From: Sporosarcina sp. FSL K6-3457
Lineage (GTDB): Bacteria > Bacillota > Bacilli > Bacillales_A > Planococcaceae
Assembly (NCBI RefSeq): GCF_038007285.1
Contig: NZ_JBBOWX010000001.1
Coordinates: 2,373,501-2,437,500 of the forward strand
Length of the DNA stretch: 64,000 bases
Reading direction: 5' to 3'
Positions 26,083 through 35,082 of this stretch are shown here, in pieces. The number at the start of each line of letters is the position of its first letter. The stretch's first letter is position 1. Under the pieces are notes generated by a model. The model did no database searches. It saw nothing but the letters and a program-made list of their open reading frames with translations, and had not been told where the DNA came from. Position numbers and translations under genes: made by a program.

Positions 26083-26451
26083 TCATTTCAAGTTTTTATT
26101 TTTCAACAACCAAATAACTCCAAAAGTACAGACTGATGCTAAAAGAACAATCAACCGAAATTCAATAACAGGCTTGAATATTACTTTTTCAGATGTAATT
26201 TCATAGACGCCAACTGGTTTAATGACGATATGTCCACCGCCGCCTTCTCCTTGGCTAACAGAAGATTCCTCACTCTCTCCGGAATATCCCCCTCCACCAC
26301 CAACCGCATAACTAACCTTTGCAACAGGCAGCACGCGTTTGTTATCAAGCTTAATCGGTTCGCCATAGACAAGCGAAACATCCTTTTGGATTGAAAACTT
26401 CTCGAAAATAACTTTGATTGGTGATTTGTATGCCACTTGATTCGTGTCCAT
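26083..26451 (-). CDS. GerW/YtfJ-family sporulation protein with a C-terminal membrane helix
   Basis: 122 residues. The core pattern DVSLVYGEPIKLDNKRVLPVAKVSYAVGGGGG, a glycine-rich linker, and GGGHIVIKPVGVYEI match the Spore_YtfJ/GerW family, which is needed in Bacillus for a normal germination response. Unlike YtfJ it ends in a membrane helix (about 99-117) and a short basic tail. AGAGGAG lies before the ATG. It stands alone between the mal operon and the 628-bp element. Confidence 0.75.
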   Translation of the reverse strand: MDTNQVAYKSPIKVIFEKFSIQKDVSLVYGEPIKLDNKRVLPVAKVSYAVGGGGGYSGESEESSVSQGEGGGGHIVIKPVGVYEITSEKVIFKPVIEFRLIVLLASVCTFGVIWLLKNKNLK

Positions 26452-26562
26452 TATTCATTCTCCTCTCGATTCGCACTATACACCTATTTCGCTAACATCC
26501 CTTCAAAATCCTATGCGTTTCGCTAATGAATAATGTTATTCTTTCACTTTTGATTATGAAAA

Positions 26563-26608
26563 AAGCTTGCTCAAGCTAGGATTTCTCCTGAGCGTGAGCA
26601 AACTTTTA
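26563..26608 (-). terminator. Terminator T2 of the maltodextrin operon
   Basis: Minus-strand AGTTTGCTCACGCTC pairs with GAGCAAGCTT and is followed by TTTTTTC; an inner AGGAGAAATCCT hairpin is present. Its sequence is related to T1. Confidence 0.75.
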
Positions 26609-26634
26609 TTGACTTCAACCATAAAGCGGCAGTT

Positions 26635-28311
26635 TTACAGTTCATTCATTCGGGATAAATAAACTCGCACTTCATACGGGCGAAGCGCAACGTCCTCAGT
26701 GAGCTGACTTGGAACATCCTCGTAATTGTGCAGCACCAGCTCAACATCATCCTTAGGAAGATTCGTCAGCTGAATTTCTTCTTCATTCCCTCGGAAATTG
26801 CAAATCACAACAGCAAACTGTCCTGAAATGGAACGCGTATACAGATAGACTCCAGGGTGATCCTCCTGCTGAACATCATATTCTCCATAGACAAATATAG
26901 GATTTTCTTTTCGCAATTGAATCATCTTTTTATAGAAGTGATAAATGGAATGCTCATCTTGTTGTTGTGCAGCTACATTGATTTTCGAGTAGTTTGGGTT
27001 TACTTTCATCCATGGCTCACCCTTAGTAAATCCAGCGTTCAATGCATCATCCCACTGCATCGGGGTTCTGGAATTATCACGCCCGTTACTCCAAATCGTT
27101 TGCATGACTTCTTCATGCGGACGACCTTTGGCCATTTCTATGTCATAGAAGTTTTTCATGCCAACATCATCATAATCCTCAATGGAAGGAAATTGCACGT
27201 TTGTCATACCAATTTCCTGTCCTTGATAAATGAATGGTGTTCCCTGCATCAGAAAATAGCAAGCAGCGAGCATCTTCGCACTTTCGTTCCAATAGGCTTG
27301 ATCATCCCCCCAGCTAGAAACGCTACGCGGTTGATCATGGTTTTCTAAAAATAGTGCATTCCATCCTTTTCCATGTAACCCTTTTTGCCATTTTGAAAGT
27401 TTTTTTTTCAAGCCGACGACATCTACCGAGTCATTCACTTCCTTATTCCACAGACCTAAATGCTCGAACTGGAAAACCATATTAAAGTGCCCATCTTCTT
27501 CGCCAACCCACTCGTCTGCCTCATCCACACCAACTCCGTTTGCCTCTCCAACCGTCATAATGTCGTACTTAGAAAAGGTTTTTTCTTTCAGCTCTTTCAA
27601 GTAGCTCTGAATGCCAGGTTGGTTTGTATGCATATCGAAGGAGGATACATATTGCTCTCCCGCGGGATTCGGCATATCAGGCAGACCCTCTCGCTTCTTA
27701 ATATGACTAATTGCATCGACCCGAAAACCATCGATCCCTTTATCCAACCACCAATTCACCATCTTGAACAGTTCTTCTCGCACTTGTTGATTTTCCCAGT
27801 TCAGATCAGGCTGCTTCGTCGCAAACAGATGGAGATAATATTGCGCAGTCAACGCATCGTACGCCCACGCGCTCCCAGAGAAGATACTCTCCCAGTTATT
27901 CGGTTCTTTCTGCCCCTTACCATCCTTCCACATATACCAATCCCTTTTAGGATTATCTGTAGATGATCGTGATTCAATGAACCAAGGATGCTCATCACTC
28001 GTATGATTGATGACTAAATCTAAGATTAGTTTCATGCCACGCGCATGGACCTCTGCCAATAATGTATCAAAATCTTGCATGGACCCAAACTCACTTGAAA
28101 TATCTTGGTAATCACTAATATCATAGCCATTATCCGCATTAGGAGACTTATAAAACGGACAAACCCAGATGACATCTATCCCCAATTCCTTCAGATAATC
28201 CAATTTCGAAATAATACCGCGCAGATCTCCAACGCCATCCCCATCACTATCTTTAAAACTTCTGGGGTACACTTGATAACTCACTGCTTCTTTCCACCAT
28301 ACTCTATTCAT
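26635..28311 (-). CDS. malL: GH13 alpha-glucosidase / oligo-1,6-glucosidase
   Basis: 558 residues, cytoplasmic, no signal peptide. It cleaves glucose from the non-reducing ends of maltose, isomaltose and short maltodextrins brought in by MalEFG. GH13 motifs: DLVINHTSD, GFRVDAISH (nucleophile Asp), TVGEAN (acid-base Glu) and FLENHDQPR. DGYDISDYQ and GIDGFRVDAISHIKK with VDAIS fit the oligo-1,6-glucosidase subgroup; exact linkage preference is not certain. It overlaps the amylase gene by 8 bases and is the last gene of the operon. Confidence 0.93.
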   Translation of the reverse strand: MNRVWWKEAVSYQVYPRSFKDSDGDGVGDLRGIISKLDYLKELGIDVIWVCPFYKSPNADNGYDISDYQDISSEFGSMQDFDTLLAEVHARGMKLILDLVINHTSDEHPWFIESRSSTDNPKRDWYMWKDGKGQKEPNNWESIFSGSAWAYDALTAQYYLHLFATKQPDLNWENQQVREELFKMVNWWLDKGIDGFRVDAISHIKKREGLPDMPNPAGEQYVSSFDMHTNQPGIQSYLKELKEKTFSKYDIMTVGEANGVGVDEADEWVGEEDGHFNMVFQFEHLGLWNKEVNDSVDVVGLKKKLSKWQKGLHGKGWNALFLENHDQPRSVSSWGDDQAYWNESAKMLAACYFLMQGTPFIYQGQEIGMTNVQFPSIEDYDDVGMKNFYDIEMAKGRPHEEVMQTIWSNGRDNSRTPMQWDDALNAGFTKGEPWMKVNPNYSKINVAAQQQDEHSIYHFYKKMIQLRKENPIFVYGEYDVQQEDHPGVYLYTRSISGQFAVVICNFRGNEEEIQLTNLPKDDVELVLHNYEDVPSQLTEDVALRPYEVRVYLSRMNEL

Positions 28312-29851
28312 CGAATTCCATACTCCTCCTGTTCCTTTTACCCTTCCGAATCAAATATGCCGAGGTTGCAAGTAAAGCTAACATAGTTGTCAGAACAGCA
28401 ATAGCGAACCCATTTATTCCTGCCTTATCGGTCAGTGTATATATTTCACTTTTTTCGCGTTCAAGTGTTATTGAATATTTGTTACCATCTGATTGAATAA
28501 GTTCTCCATCAATCAAACCTCTTAACACCTTATCTTGTTCAAGTTTCCCTCCAAGCACAATTTCTTGTCTCTGTGACGAATTGTTAATCGCCACAACAAC
28601 TGTTTCATCTTGATAGGTCCTTTTAAAGACAGCCATCCCTTCCGCTTCATACAAAAGCTCCATATCGCCCCTTGTTAACGAAGGTAAATCCCGCCTTATT
28701 GCACCGAGCTTTGTTATATAATCGGCTAGATCATTCTTCACATTAAAATTCATAAAGCCACGATTATCTGGATCATTCCCACCAGGCATAGCAATTTCGG
28801 AGCCGTAATAGATAATCGGAATACCAGGTGCTGTATATAAAAAAGATAGTCCCAGTTTCCAACGGGTAATCGAGTCCTGACCATTGTTGCTTGCCAAATT
28901 CGCAAACCGAGACATATCATGATTGTCAAGAAACTGCCCAAGCTGTGCTGGATGATCAAATAATTTATCGTTTCGGTTAATGTTTGAGAATAGCCAACCT
29001 AACGACTGGTCGGACTTTTCAAATGCTATACGCATACTATCGTTCTGTGAAAAATCCATAAACCCATCAATTCCAGTGTCTTGATAGCCCGTGACTACAT
29101 TGGGATTATTATGCCAAACCTCACCGAGGAGATAAAATGATTTTTTCTGAGATTTGACAGCAGCTGAAAAGTCTATCCAAAAGTCTTTAGGTACATGCTT
29201 AACCGTATCCAGCCTGTAGCCGTCAATATCTGTTTCCTGAATCCACCACTTAGCAGCATCCAGAAGATACTTTCGTGTATCGGGGTTATCCTGGTTTAAA
29301 TCGGGTAGATCATAGAGCCAACCATTTTCTACTTCATCTTGGTTATTCCAATTTGTAATTGGCTTTTTTTCATGAAACCAATCTTCCTTACTAGGATCAT
29401 CTAACCACTCATGATTCGGTCCGACATGATTCACAACAAAATCTAAAATAACTTTCATATCTCGGTTATGTGCTTCCTGAACTAGCGTTTTGAATTCTTC
29501 CATCGTCCCGAAGTATTCATTTGTTTTATAAAAATCCTTGATCCAATACCCATGATAGCCATTTTCCATATTGTCAAAAATGGGCGTTAACCATATCGCC
29601 GTAAAACCCATATCTTTCAAATAATCCAACTTCTCGGTAACCCCTTTGAAATCACCACCATGATAGGCCAATGGATCATTTGGGTCTGCATCTTTGTCAT
29701 TGTTAGCGTCACCATTGTTAAATCGATCTACCATGATTGAATAAATAATCTCATCTTGCATCTGTCGTTCTTCTGTTCCAGCTGTAAGCTGTGGCATGGC
29801 GTAGATAACTAGAAGCACAATAAACAAGGCAGTAGATACGATACGTTTCAC
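28304..29851 (-). CDS. Secreted, membrane-anchored GH13 alpha-amylase
   Basis: 515 residues: signal peptide or N-terminal anchor (1-25), a GH13 domain (about 30-400; DFVVNHVGPNH, GYRLDTVKH with nucleophile, LGEVWHN with acid-base Glu, FLDNHDMSR), a C-terminal beta domain, then a membrane helix (about 482-502) and a basic tail KGKRNRR. There is no LPXTG sorting signal. It would hydrolyse starch or maltodextrins at the outer membrane face, feeding the MalEFG transporter encoded upstream. GTG start with AGGGGGA 8 bases before it. Confidence 0.9.
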   Translation of the reverse strand: MKRIVSTALFIVLLVIYAMPQLTAGTEERQMQDEIIYSIMVDRFNNGDANNDKDADPNDPLAYHGGDFKGVTEKLDYLKDMGFTAIWLTPIFDNMENGYHGYWIKDFYKTNEYFGTMEEFKTLVQEAHNRDMKVILDFVVNHVGPNHEWLDDPSKEDWFHEKKPITNWNNQDEVENGWLYDLPDLNQDNPDTRKYLLDAAKWWIQETDIDGYRLDTVKHVPKDFWIDFSAAVKSQKKSFYLLGEVWHNNPNVVTGYQDTGIDGFMDFSQNDSMRIAFEKSDQSLGWLFSNINRNDKLFDHPAQLGQFLDNHDMSRFANLASNNGQDSITRWKLGLSFLYTAPGIPIIYYGSEIAMPGGNDPDNRGFMNFNVKNDLADYITKLGAIRRDLPSLTRGDMELLYEAEGMAVFKRTYQDETVVVAINNSSQRQEIVLGGKLEQDKVLRGLIDGELIQSDGNKYSITLEREKSEIYTLTDKAGINGFAIAVLTTMLALLATSAYLIRKGKRNRRSMEFDE

Positions 29852-29887
29852 GACAATTCCCCCTTTAAAATGCTAAAACCATTCCAA

Positions 29888-30733
29888 TTAACCTTTCGTA
29901 CCTCCAGCCGTCAAGCCTGATACGAAAAACCTTTGGAACATCAGGAAAAGAATGGTAATCGGAATCGCAATTAACACCGATCCCGCGGCAAACGTCGTAA
30001 ACTCATTGCCAAATTGTTTAGCTACTAGTTCAAATAACCCTACACCCATCGTGAATTTCTCCTCCGTCCGCAACATAATACGCGCGAGGATAAAATCTCC
30101 AAATGGCGCGATAAATGAGAAGAGTGCAACTACCGCTATGATTGGTTTTGCCAGCGGTAAAATAATCTGCCAAAAGATACGCAAATGACCCGCGCCATCC
30201 ATTCTTGCAGATTCATCTAAATCCCTCGGAATGGTATCCAAGTACCCTTTCATCAGCCAAGTGTTCATCGGAATTTGTCCACCTACATAAATGAGGATCA
30301 AACCTAAATGAGTGTCAATCAGTCCAGTTCTTTGAGCAAGAACGAAAATAGCTATCAATGCAGCAAAGTTTGGGATCATCTGAAGAACCAAAAAGGTCAA
30401 CAGACCATTTTTCCTGCCGATAAAGCGATAGCGGGAAAAAGCATAGCCCGTCAGAGAAACAGTTATGACGGATAAAATCATCGTAATGATACTGATTTTC
30501 ATGGAATTGATGTACCAGAGAATATAATTGGATTTCTCCAAATCAAACAAGTCAACATAATGCTTCGTAGTCGGGTTTTTCGGAAACATAGAAGAGCCCG
30601 AAAGACTTTGCCCTGGATTAAAAGAAGAACCAATGACCCATAGCAACGGGTAGATAACGACAACAGCTGCAATAAGTAGAATCAGATATGAAGCTGTTAG
30701 TCTAAGTATTTTTTCAGTCTTATTACTCATCAC
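29888..30733 (-). CDS. malG: Maltodextrin ABC transporter permease MalG
   Basis: 281 residues, six membrane segments. The EAA loop that contacts the ATPase is seen as ESARMDGAGHLRIFWQIILPLAKP. Together with MalF it forms the channel for maltose/maltodextrins. The start GTG overlaps the malF stop (GTGA) and has GAGGAGG 7 bases upstream; an ATG follows directly. The MalK/MsmX-type ATPase is not in this window, as is usual in Bacillales where one ATPase serves several sugar transporters. Confidence 0.93.
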   Translation of the reverse strand: MMSNKTEKILRLTASYLILLIAAVVVIYPLLWVIGSSFNPGQSLSGSSMFPKNPTTKHYVDLFDLEKSNYILWYINSMKISIITMILSVITVSLTGYAFSRYRFIGRKNGLLTFLVLQMIPNFAALIAIFVLAQRTGLIDTHLGLILIYVGGQIPMNTWLMKGYLDTIPRDLDESARMDGAGHLRIFWQIILPLAKPIIAVVALFSFIAPFGDFILARIMLRTEEKFTMGVGLFELVAKQFGNEFTTFAAGSVLIAIPITILFLMFQRFFVSGLTAGGTKG

Positions 30734-32010
30734 ATCATATCCTCCTCTTTAAATGAATTGGTTCGTTTGAACTGCCATAAGGCTACTACTATAACGATTA
30801 AGGATAAGAGCATTGTAATTGCAGCTGCCTTACCATATTGCCCAGAAGTCATCGTTAACTTGTAAATCCACGATATTAAAATGTCAGTCCCCCCAGCATT
30901 TTGCCCGGGTAATGCAGGTCCTCCACCATTAAAGAGGAAGATGACATTGAAGTTATTGAAGTTAAACGTATACTGCGTAATCATAATTGGTGCAGTGGCA
31001 TATAACACCATTGGCAATGTAATGCTGCGGAACTTCTGCCATATAGAAGCACCGTCAACATTCGAAGCCTCATATAATTCATTCGGAATAGACTGAAGCA
31101 CTCCCGTCACCATCGCAAATACAAACGGGAAGCCTAACCATGATTGAATTAAGATTAAAGCAACACGCGTCCATAATTCCTCGGTCATCCAAGGAATGGC
31201 ATCAATTCCTAAGAAATTTAAAATACCCGTATTAATGACCCCAAAGGACTCATTAAACATACCGGAAAAAACCATAATGGAGATAAAAGCCGGTACAGCC
31301 CATGGCAGAATCAAAATCGTACGGAAGACTGCCTTGCCTTTCAAATCTTTTTGGTTAATCAAAACAGCTAAAAAGATTCCAATAGCAATTTGCAGAGTCG
31401 TTGCACCAAATGTCCAAACAATTGTCCAGCCAAGCACACCAAAAAAGGTTGTTCTCCACAGATCCAATGCAAAAATATCAATATAGTTCTGTATTCCTAT
31501 CCAATCTACTAGTTTAGCAGGCGGCGTATGATATAAGTCATAGTTCGTAAAAGATAGTAAAATAACAAAAATGATCGGGAAAATAACGACAAAAATCAGT
31601 AATAAAAACCCAGGTGAAATCATTAAATACGGAAAACCTGAATCCAATAAATTATGGTACTGCTCCCTTACACCATTTAACGTAAATCCTTCATCTCGCT
31701 TTTTGCCATTTGTATATGCATCATAGAAATTGAATGCATAAATGCCAAGGCCAATTGCCGCTACAAGTAATGCGATAATGCCATCAATGAGTAAAAAAAT
31801 AGAATGGTCGAGCTTTGGAATCGTTCCTAGTGTTATTAATCCCCAAAAACCCCAGTTCAAGGTTTGCGAAAAGCTACTAAAAAATGCAGCCGCTAAAACG
31901 AAAAGGATGATTCCTTTCATGTACTGCTTATTATAAAATTGTCCGAAACCTGGAATAATTGATAATAAACTGGCGTTTCGTTTGTGTTTTGTTACAACTT
32001 TGGTATCCAT
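30730..32010 (-). CDS. malF: Maltodextrin ABC transporter permease MalF
   Basis: 426 residues with an N-terminal extension (two to three extra membrane segments before the canonical six, as in Gram-positive MalF/CymF/GanP), then the permease domain with the EAA loop YEASNVDGASIWQKFRSITLPM. The ATG at 32010 is preceded by AAGGAGG (11 bases); the frame runs further to 32055 without a site. Preceded by a 244-bp gap after malE that holds hairpins and an operator-like site. Confidence 0.93.
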   Translation of the reverse strand: MDTKVVTKHKRNASLLSIIPGFGQFYNKQYMKGIILFVLAAAFFSSFSQTLNWGFWGLITLGTIPKLDHSIFLLIDGIIALLVAAIGLGIYAFNFYDAYTNGKKRDEGFTLNGVREQYHNLLDSGFPYLMISPGFLLLIFVVIFPIIFVILLSFTNYDLYHTPPAKLVDWIGIQNYIDIFALDLWRTTFFGVLGWTIVWTFGATTLQIAIGIFLAVLINQKDLKGKAVFRTILILPWAVPAFISIMVFSGMFNESFGVINTGILNFLGIDAIPWMTEELWTRVALILIQSWLGFPFVFAMVTGVLQSIPNELYEASNVDGASIWQKFRSITLPMVLYATAPIMITQYTFNFNNFNVIFLFNGGGPALPGQNAGGTDILISWIYKLTMTSGQYGKAAAITMLLSLIVIVVALWQFKRTNSFKEEDMM

Positions 32011-32060
32011 CGCATATACTGCCTCCTTCTTTCCTATAAACAAAATCAATGCCATTCTTG

Positions 32061-32075
32061 GTGCAACCGTTTGCC
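32061..32075. promoter_or_regulatory. LacI-type operator-like site between malE and malF
   Basis: GTGCAACCGTTTGCC, centred on CCGTTTG/CAAACGG, resembles the two sites upstream of malE. It may allow separate control of malFG and the hydrolases. Confidence 0.45.
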
Positions 32076-32076
32076 T

Positions 32077-32254
32077 TGAAACCTATAGATAGGCAAAGCC
32101 ATGCTTCCAAAAAGGAAACATGCCTTCGCCTACTATCATAGTCTAGTTCTATTGGCTCCGGGATAAGTTAGCCCAGTAGGGAGGGGATCGAATTGTATCC
32201 CCCCTTACTGAACACGCTTATGCTGTCGCCTTCACCAAGGCACTTAAGCTATTG
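32077..32254. other. malE-malF intercistronic region with processing/attenuation hairpins
   Basis: Contains AGGC...GCCATGCTTCC and GGAAACATGCC...GCCT forming a long stem (32089-32134) and hairpin H6. In binding-protein operons such structures usually protect the upstream malE mRNA and lower expression of the permease genes; here that role is inferred. Confidence 0.5.
32173..32210. repeat. Dispersed intergenic hairpin, copy H6
   Basis: CAGTAGGGAGGGGAT and ATCCCCCCTTACTG arms around CGAATTGT; minus-strand loop ATTCGATCCCC is T-arm-like. Placed directly after malE. Confidence 0.6.
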
Positions 32255-33571
32255 TTATTCACTTGGGTGATTTGTTTCAATATTCGTTTTGATTGATTTA
32301 ACTGCTTCCTCCATCGCTGCTTGCGGATCTGCTTTTCCTGTAGCAATTGTTTGCAAAGCAGATGCAGCAGGATCCCAAACTTCACCCATTTCCGGGATAT
32401 TAGGCATTGGTACCGCATACTGCGATTGAAGTGCAACTGCTTTAGCACCTTCATTTTCAGCAATAATTGGATCCTCAATCAATGTTTTAACAGGTGGAAT
32501 TTCTTGTGTTGTTTCAAAGCGAATTTTTGCGTTTTCTTCGTTTGTCAACCACTCGATTAGTTTTGTTGCCCAATATTCATGCTCTGTAAAGGATGTCACA
32601 TGCCAGCCCTTCACACCCATAAAAGTCTTCATATGCTCACCATTTGGAAGCGTTGGCATAGCCGCAACCCCGATGTCGATTCCAGCGTCAGTCATCCCTT
32701 GGAAAGCCCAAGGACCATCCATAACGGAAGCCACTTTTCCTTCATTGAAAAGACCATCTTTTGCTGAACCGCCAGTATCCCCAATGATTCCTTTAGGGAA
32801 CAAGCCTTCACTGTACCATGATTGAATATATTCTGCCCCAGCAACTGCACCTTCATTGTTTAAACCGATATCATTTCGGTCAAGTGCACCATCATTATCC
32901 TTGAATACATACCCACCCATACCGCCAATTACGCCGTGGGCAAAGTAAAAGTTATCCCATAAAGCAAGGAAACCGAACTGTTTGCCATCCGTAAATTCTG
33001 TCGAAAACGCGTGCAACTCATCCATTGTTGCAGGTGCTTCCGCCATTAAGGCTTTGTTGTAGATGAATACAGGTGTTTCTGTTGCTTTTGGCAATCCATA
33101 CAACTTGCCGTCATATCTCTGCGAACCTACAGATGACTCTGTGAACTTCGCAAGCACGTCATCAGCTACATCAAGTTCCTGAATTAAGCCCTCCGTCACA
33201 ACCTGACCAATCTGATCATGTGGCAACGTCACGACATCAGCTCCTGTCCCAGATGGTCCATCAAGACGCAGCTGATCACGCATTTTATCAGCCATATTGA
33301 GTTCTTTAAATTCAACCTTAATGCCATATTCTTTTTCAAAAGATTCGATTGCTGGTGTTAAAGCAATCGATTTGTCAATATCTTCCCAAACTACAAGTTT
33401 TTCTGGTTTTGCAGGCTCGTCAGTTACGACACCACCTTGTTCTTCATTCCCCTTAGCAGCATCAGTAGTATCCGTACTTTCGGCTTCAGGCACCTCTCGA
33501 TCTGGTCCACATGCAGCGAGTAAACCAATGATTAGTACAAGCATAGCTAGAAATGTTAACTGTTTTTTCAT
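32255..33571 (-). CDS. malE: Maltose/maltodextrin-binding lipoprotein MalE
   Basis: 438 residues: signal peptide with lipobox LLAAC (Cys21), an acidic linker, then an SBP_bac_1 domain (VVWEDIDKSIALTPAIESFEK; GKLYGLPKATETPVFIYNKAL; MDGPWAFQGMTDAGIDIGVA). It captures maltodextrins outside the cell and hands them to MalFG. AGGAGGGG precedes the ATG. First gene of the five-gene operon ending with malL. Confidence 0.95.
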   Translation of the reverse strand: MKKQLTFLAMLVLIIGLLAACGPDREVPEAESTDTTDAAKGNEEQGGVVTDEPAKPEKLVVWEDIDKSIALTPAIESFEKEYGIKVEFKELNMADKMRDQLRLDGPSGTGADVVTLPHDQIGQVVTEGLIQELDVADDVLAKFTESSVGSQRYDGKLYGLPKATETPVFIYNKALMAEAPATMDELHAFSTEFTDGKQFGFLALWDNFYFAHGVIGGMGGYVFKDNDGALDRNDIGLNNEGAVAGAEYIQSWYSEGLFPKGIIGDTGGSAKDGLFNEGKVASVMDGPWAFQGMTDAGIDIGVAAMPTLPNGEHMKTFMGVKGWHVTSFTEHEYWATKLIEWLTNEENAKIRFETTQEIPPVKTLIEDPIIAENEGAKAVALQSQYAVPMPNIPEMGEVWDPAASALQTIATGKADPQAAMEEAVKSIKTNIETNHPSE

Positions 33572-33617
33572 TTCTTCTACCCCTCCTTAGAATGTTCAAT
33601 CCTTTTACTTAAGTGGT

Positions 33618-33632
33618 ACAACCGTTTGCATT
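33618..33632. promoter_or_regulatory. LacI-type operator-like site in the malE leader
   Basis: ACAACCGTTTGCATT; on the minus strand TGCAAACGGTTGT. About 50 bases upstream of the malE start. Shares the CAAACGGTTG core with the sites at 32061 and 33716. Confidence 0.5.
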
Positions 33633-33715
33633 AATTTCCGTTACGAGCAACATTTGAATACACAATATCGTCCGTGCATTTACACATAATAACAAAATTC
33701 TGAAACGAATTTCAA

Positions 33716-33729
33716 TGAAACCGGTTGCA
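33716..33729. promoter_or_regulatory. cre-like / LacI-type operator just downstream of the malE -10
   Basis: TGAAACCGGTTGCA agrees with the CcpA cre pattern TGWAANCGNTNWCA at 13 of 14 positions and also with the other two mal sites. Its position just after the -10 element suits repression by CcpA or a MalR-type protein. Confidence 0.55.
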
Positions 33730-33743
33730 CAACTTATGAACCT

Positions 33744-33771
33744 ATTATACATTTATTCTCCTATTACACAA
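33744..33771 (-). promoter_or_regulatory. Predicted promoter of the maltodextrin operon
   Basis: Minus-strand TTGTGT, 16 bases, TATAAT. Leads into a long leader of about 165 bases before malE that contains both operator-like sites. Confidence 0.5.
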
Positions 33772-33830
33772 TCCCTTTTTTTATATTTTTAAATATTCCG
33801 GTAAAACATTGTGTAATTTGTTGGCCTCTA

Positions 33831-34973
33831 CTACTCTAACTTACGCTTCTCTAGATAGTTCTCTAATACTTTCTTTGTTTTCAATTGCAAATAATAGCCA
33901 GCGTTAGCAATCGACTCTTTTGACGATAGCGTTCCATCTGCAACCGCATGCAATTCGGTAAACAGTGGCGCTAACAACTCCTTGCTGTCTTCATCTATTG
34001 AACCTGAAATGAGAATAATAGGTCTCTCTTTCCTATTCGCGACTTGTGCTACGCCAAAGGGTGTTTTCCCCGATAACGTTTGACTGTCCGTTTTCCCCTC
34101 ACCTGTTAAAACCAGATCCGCTTCCATTACATGTTCAGCAAACGAAATCGCATCTAACACGACTTCAATCCCTTTCCTCATCTCGCCTGGAAAGAATGCT
34201 TGAAAAGCTCCCCCTGCTCCTCCAGCTGCACCTGCACCTTTTCTTCCGTACAGTGAAATACCAGTCAATTTTTCTACTAGCGCCGCAAATTTCGTCAAAT
34301 TGTTATCGAGTACAACGGCCATTTCAGGTGTAGCCCCCTTTTGTGGACCAAAAATAGACGAAGCCCCCTCTGGCCCGACAAACGGATTTTCCACATCACA
34401 AGCGATGAGAAAGTCACTCTCAGAAATTCGTTTATCAAAATACCTTTGATCTATAGCATGAAGTTCCTTAAGCGCACCTCCACCTAGTGCCAGTTCACTA
34501 CCATTTGCATCCATCAGTTTCATACCTAACGCTTGTAATAGTCCAGCCCCACCATCATTTGTCGCACTGCCACCAAGCCCGATAATAAACTTTCGCAAGC
34601 CAGCATCTAATGCATGAGCTAGCAATTCTCCAGTACCGAATGTCGACGTGATAAGTGGATTTTTCTCCTCTTCAGTCAACAGAGTCAAACCGGACGCTTC
34701 CGCAATTTCAATCACGCATGTTTCCTCATCTCCAAGAACGCCATAACTGGCCTTTACTTGGCGACCGAGCGGATCTTGAACAACGACAGATACAATCCTT
34801 CCATCAGTTGCGTCAACCAAGCTACTCATCGTTCCTTCCCCACCATCAGCTACTGGAAGCAGAACTGTCTCGATTGTTGGATCAATATTACAAATACCTT
34901 CAGCCATCGCCTGCGCTGCCTGTAAGGCTGTCAAACTACCTTTGAATGAATCAGGTGCTAGTACTATTTTCAA
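33831..34973 (-). CDS. glxK: Glycerate kinase (GarK/GlxK family)
   Basis: 380 residues; phosphorylates glycerate with ATP (giving 2- or 3-phosphoglycerate, which of the two is not decidable here). Typical blocks: IVLAPDSFKGSLTALQAA at the N-terminus, PVADGGEGTMSSL, IGLGGSATNDGGAGLLQALG and LVLTGEGKTDSQT. Start is TTG with GGAGG 8 bases upstream. Monocistronic, no glyoxylate-pathway neighbours. Confidence 0.94.
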   Translation of the reverse strand: MKIVLAPDSFKGSLTALQAAQAMAEGICNIDPTIETVLLPVADGGEGTMSSLVDATDGRIVSVVVQDPLGRQVKASYGVLGDEETCVIEIAEASGLTLLTEEEKNPLITSTFGTGELLAHALDAGLRKFIIGLGGSATNDGGAGLLQALGMKLMDANGSELALGGGALKELHAIDQRYFDKRISESDFLIACDVENPFVGPEGASSIFGPQKGATPEMAVVLDNNLTKFAALVEKLTGISLYGRKGAGAAGGAGGAFQAFFPGEMRKGIEVVLDAISFAEHVMEADLVLTGEGKTDSQTLSGKTPFGVAQVANRKERPIILISGSIDEDSKELLAPLFTELHAVADGTLSSKESIANAGYYLQLKTKKVLENYLEKRKLE

Positions 34974-35082
34974 CAGATATTCCTCCCCTCACTACTTCCA
35001 GTATATAGCCGTCGCTTTCAAAAATCATAGTCCAATGAAAAATCCCTTTAGAATATGAAACCTAAAAGGATTTTGCAGCACC

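Noticed and set aside
27460-27966. 168-codon plus-strand frame opposite malL
   Set aside because: Antisense shadow; the minus strand carries an intact GH13 enzyme with all motifs.
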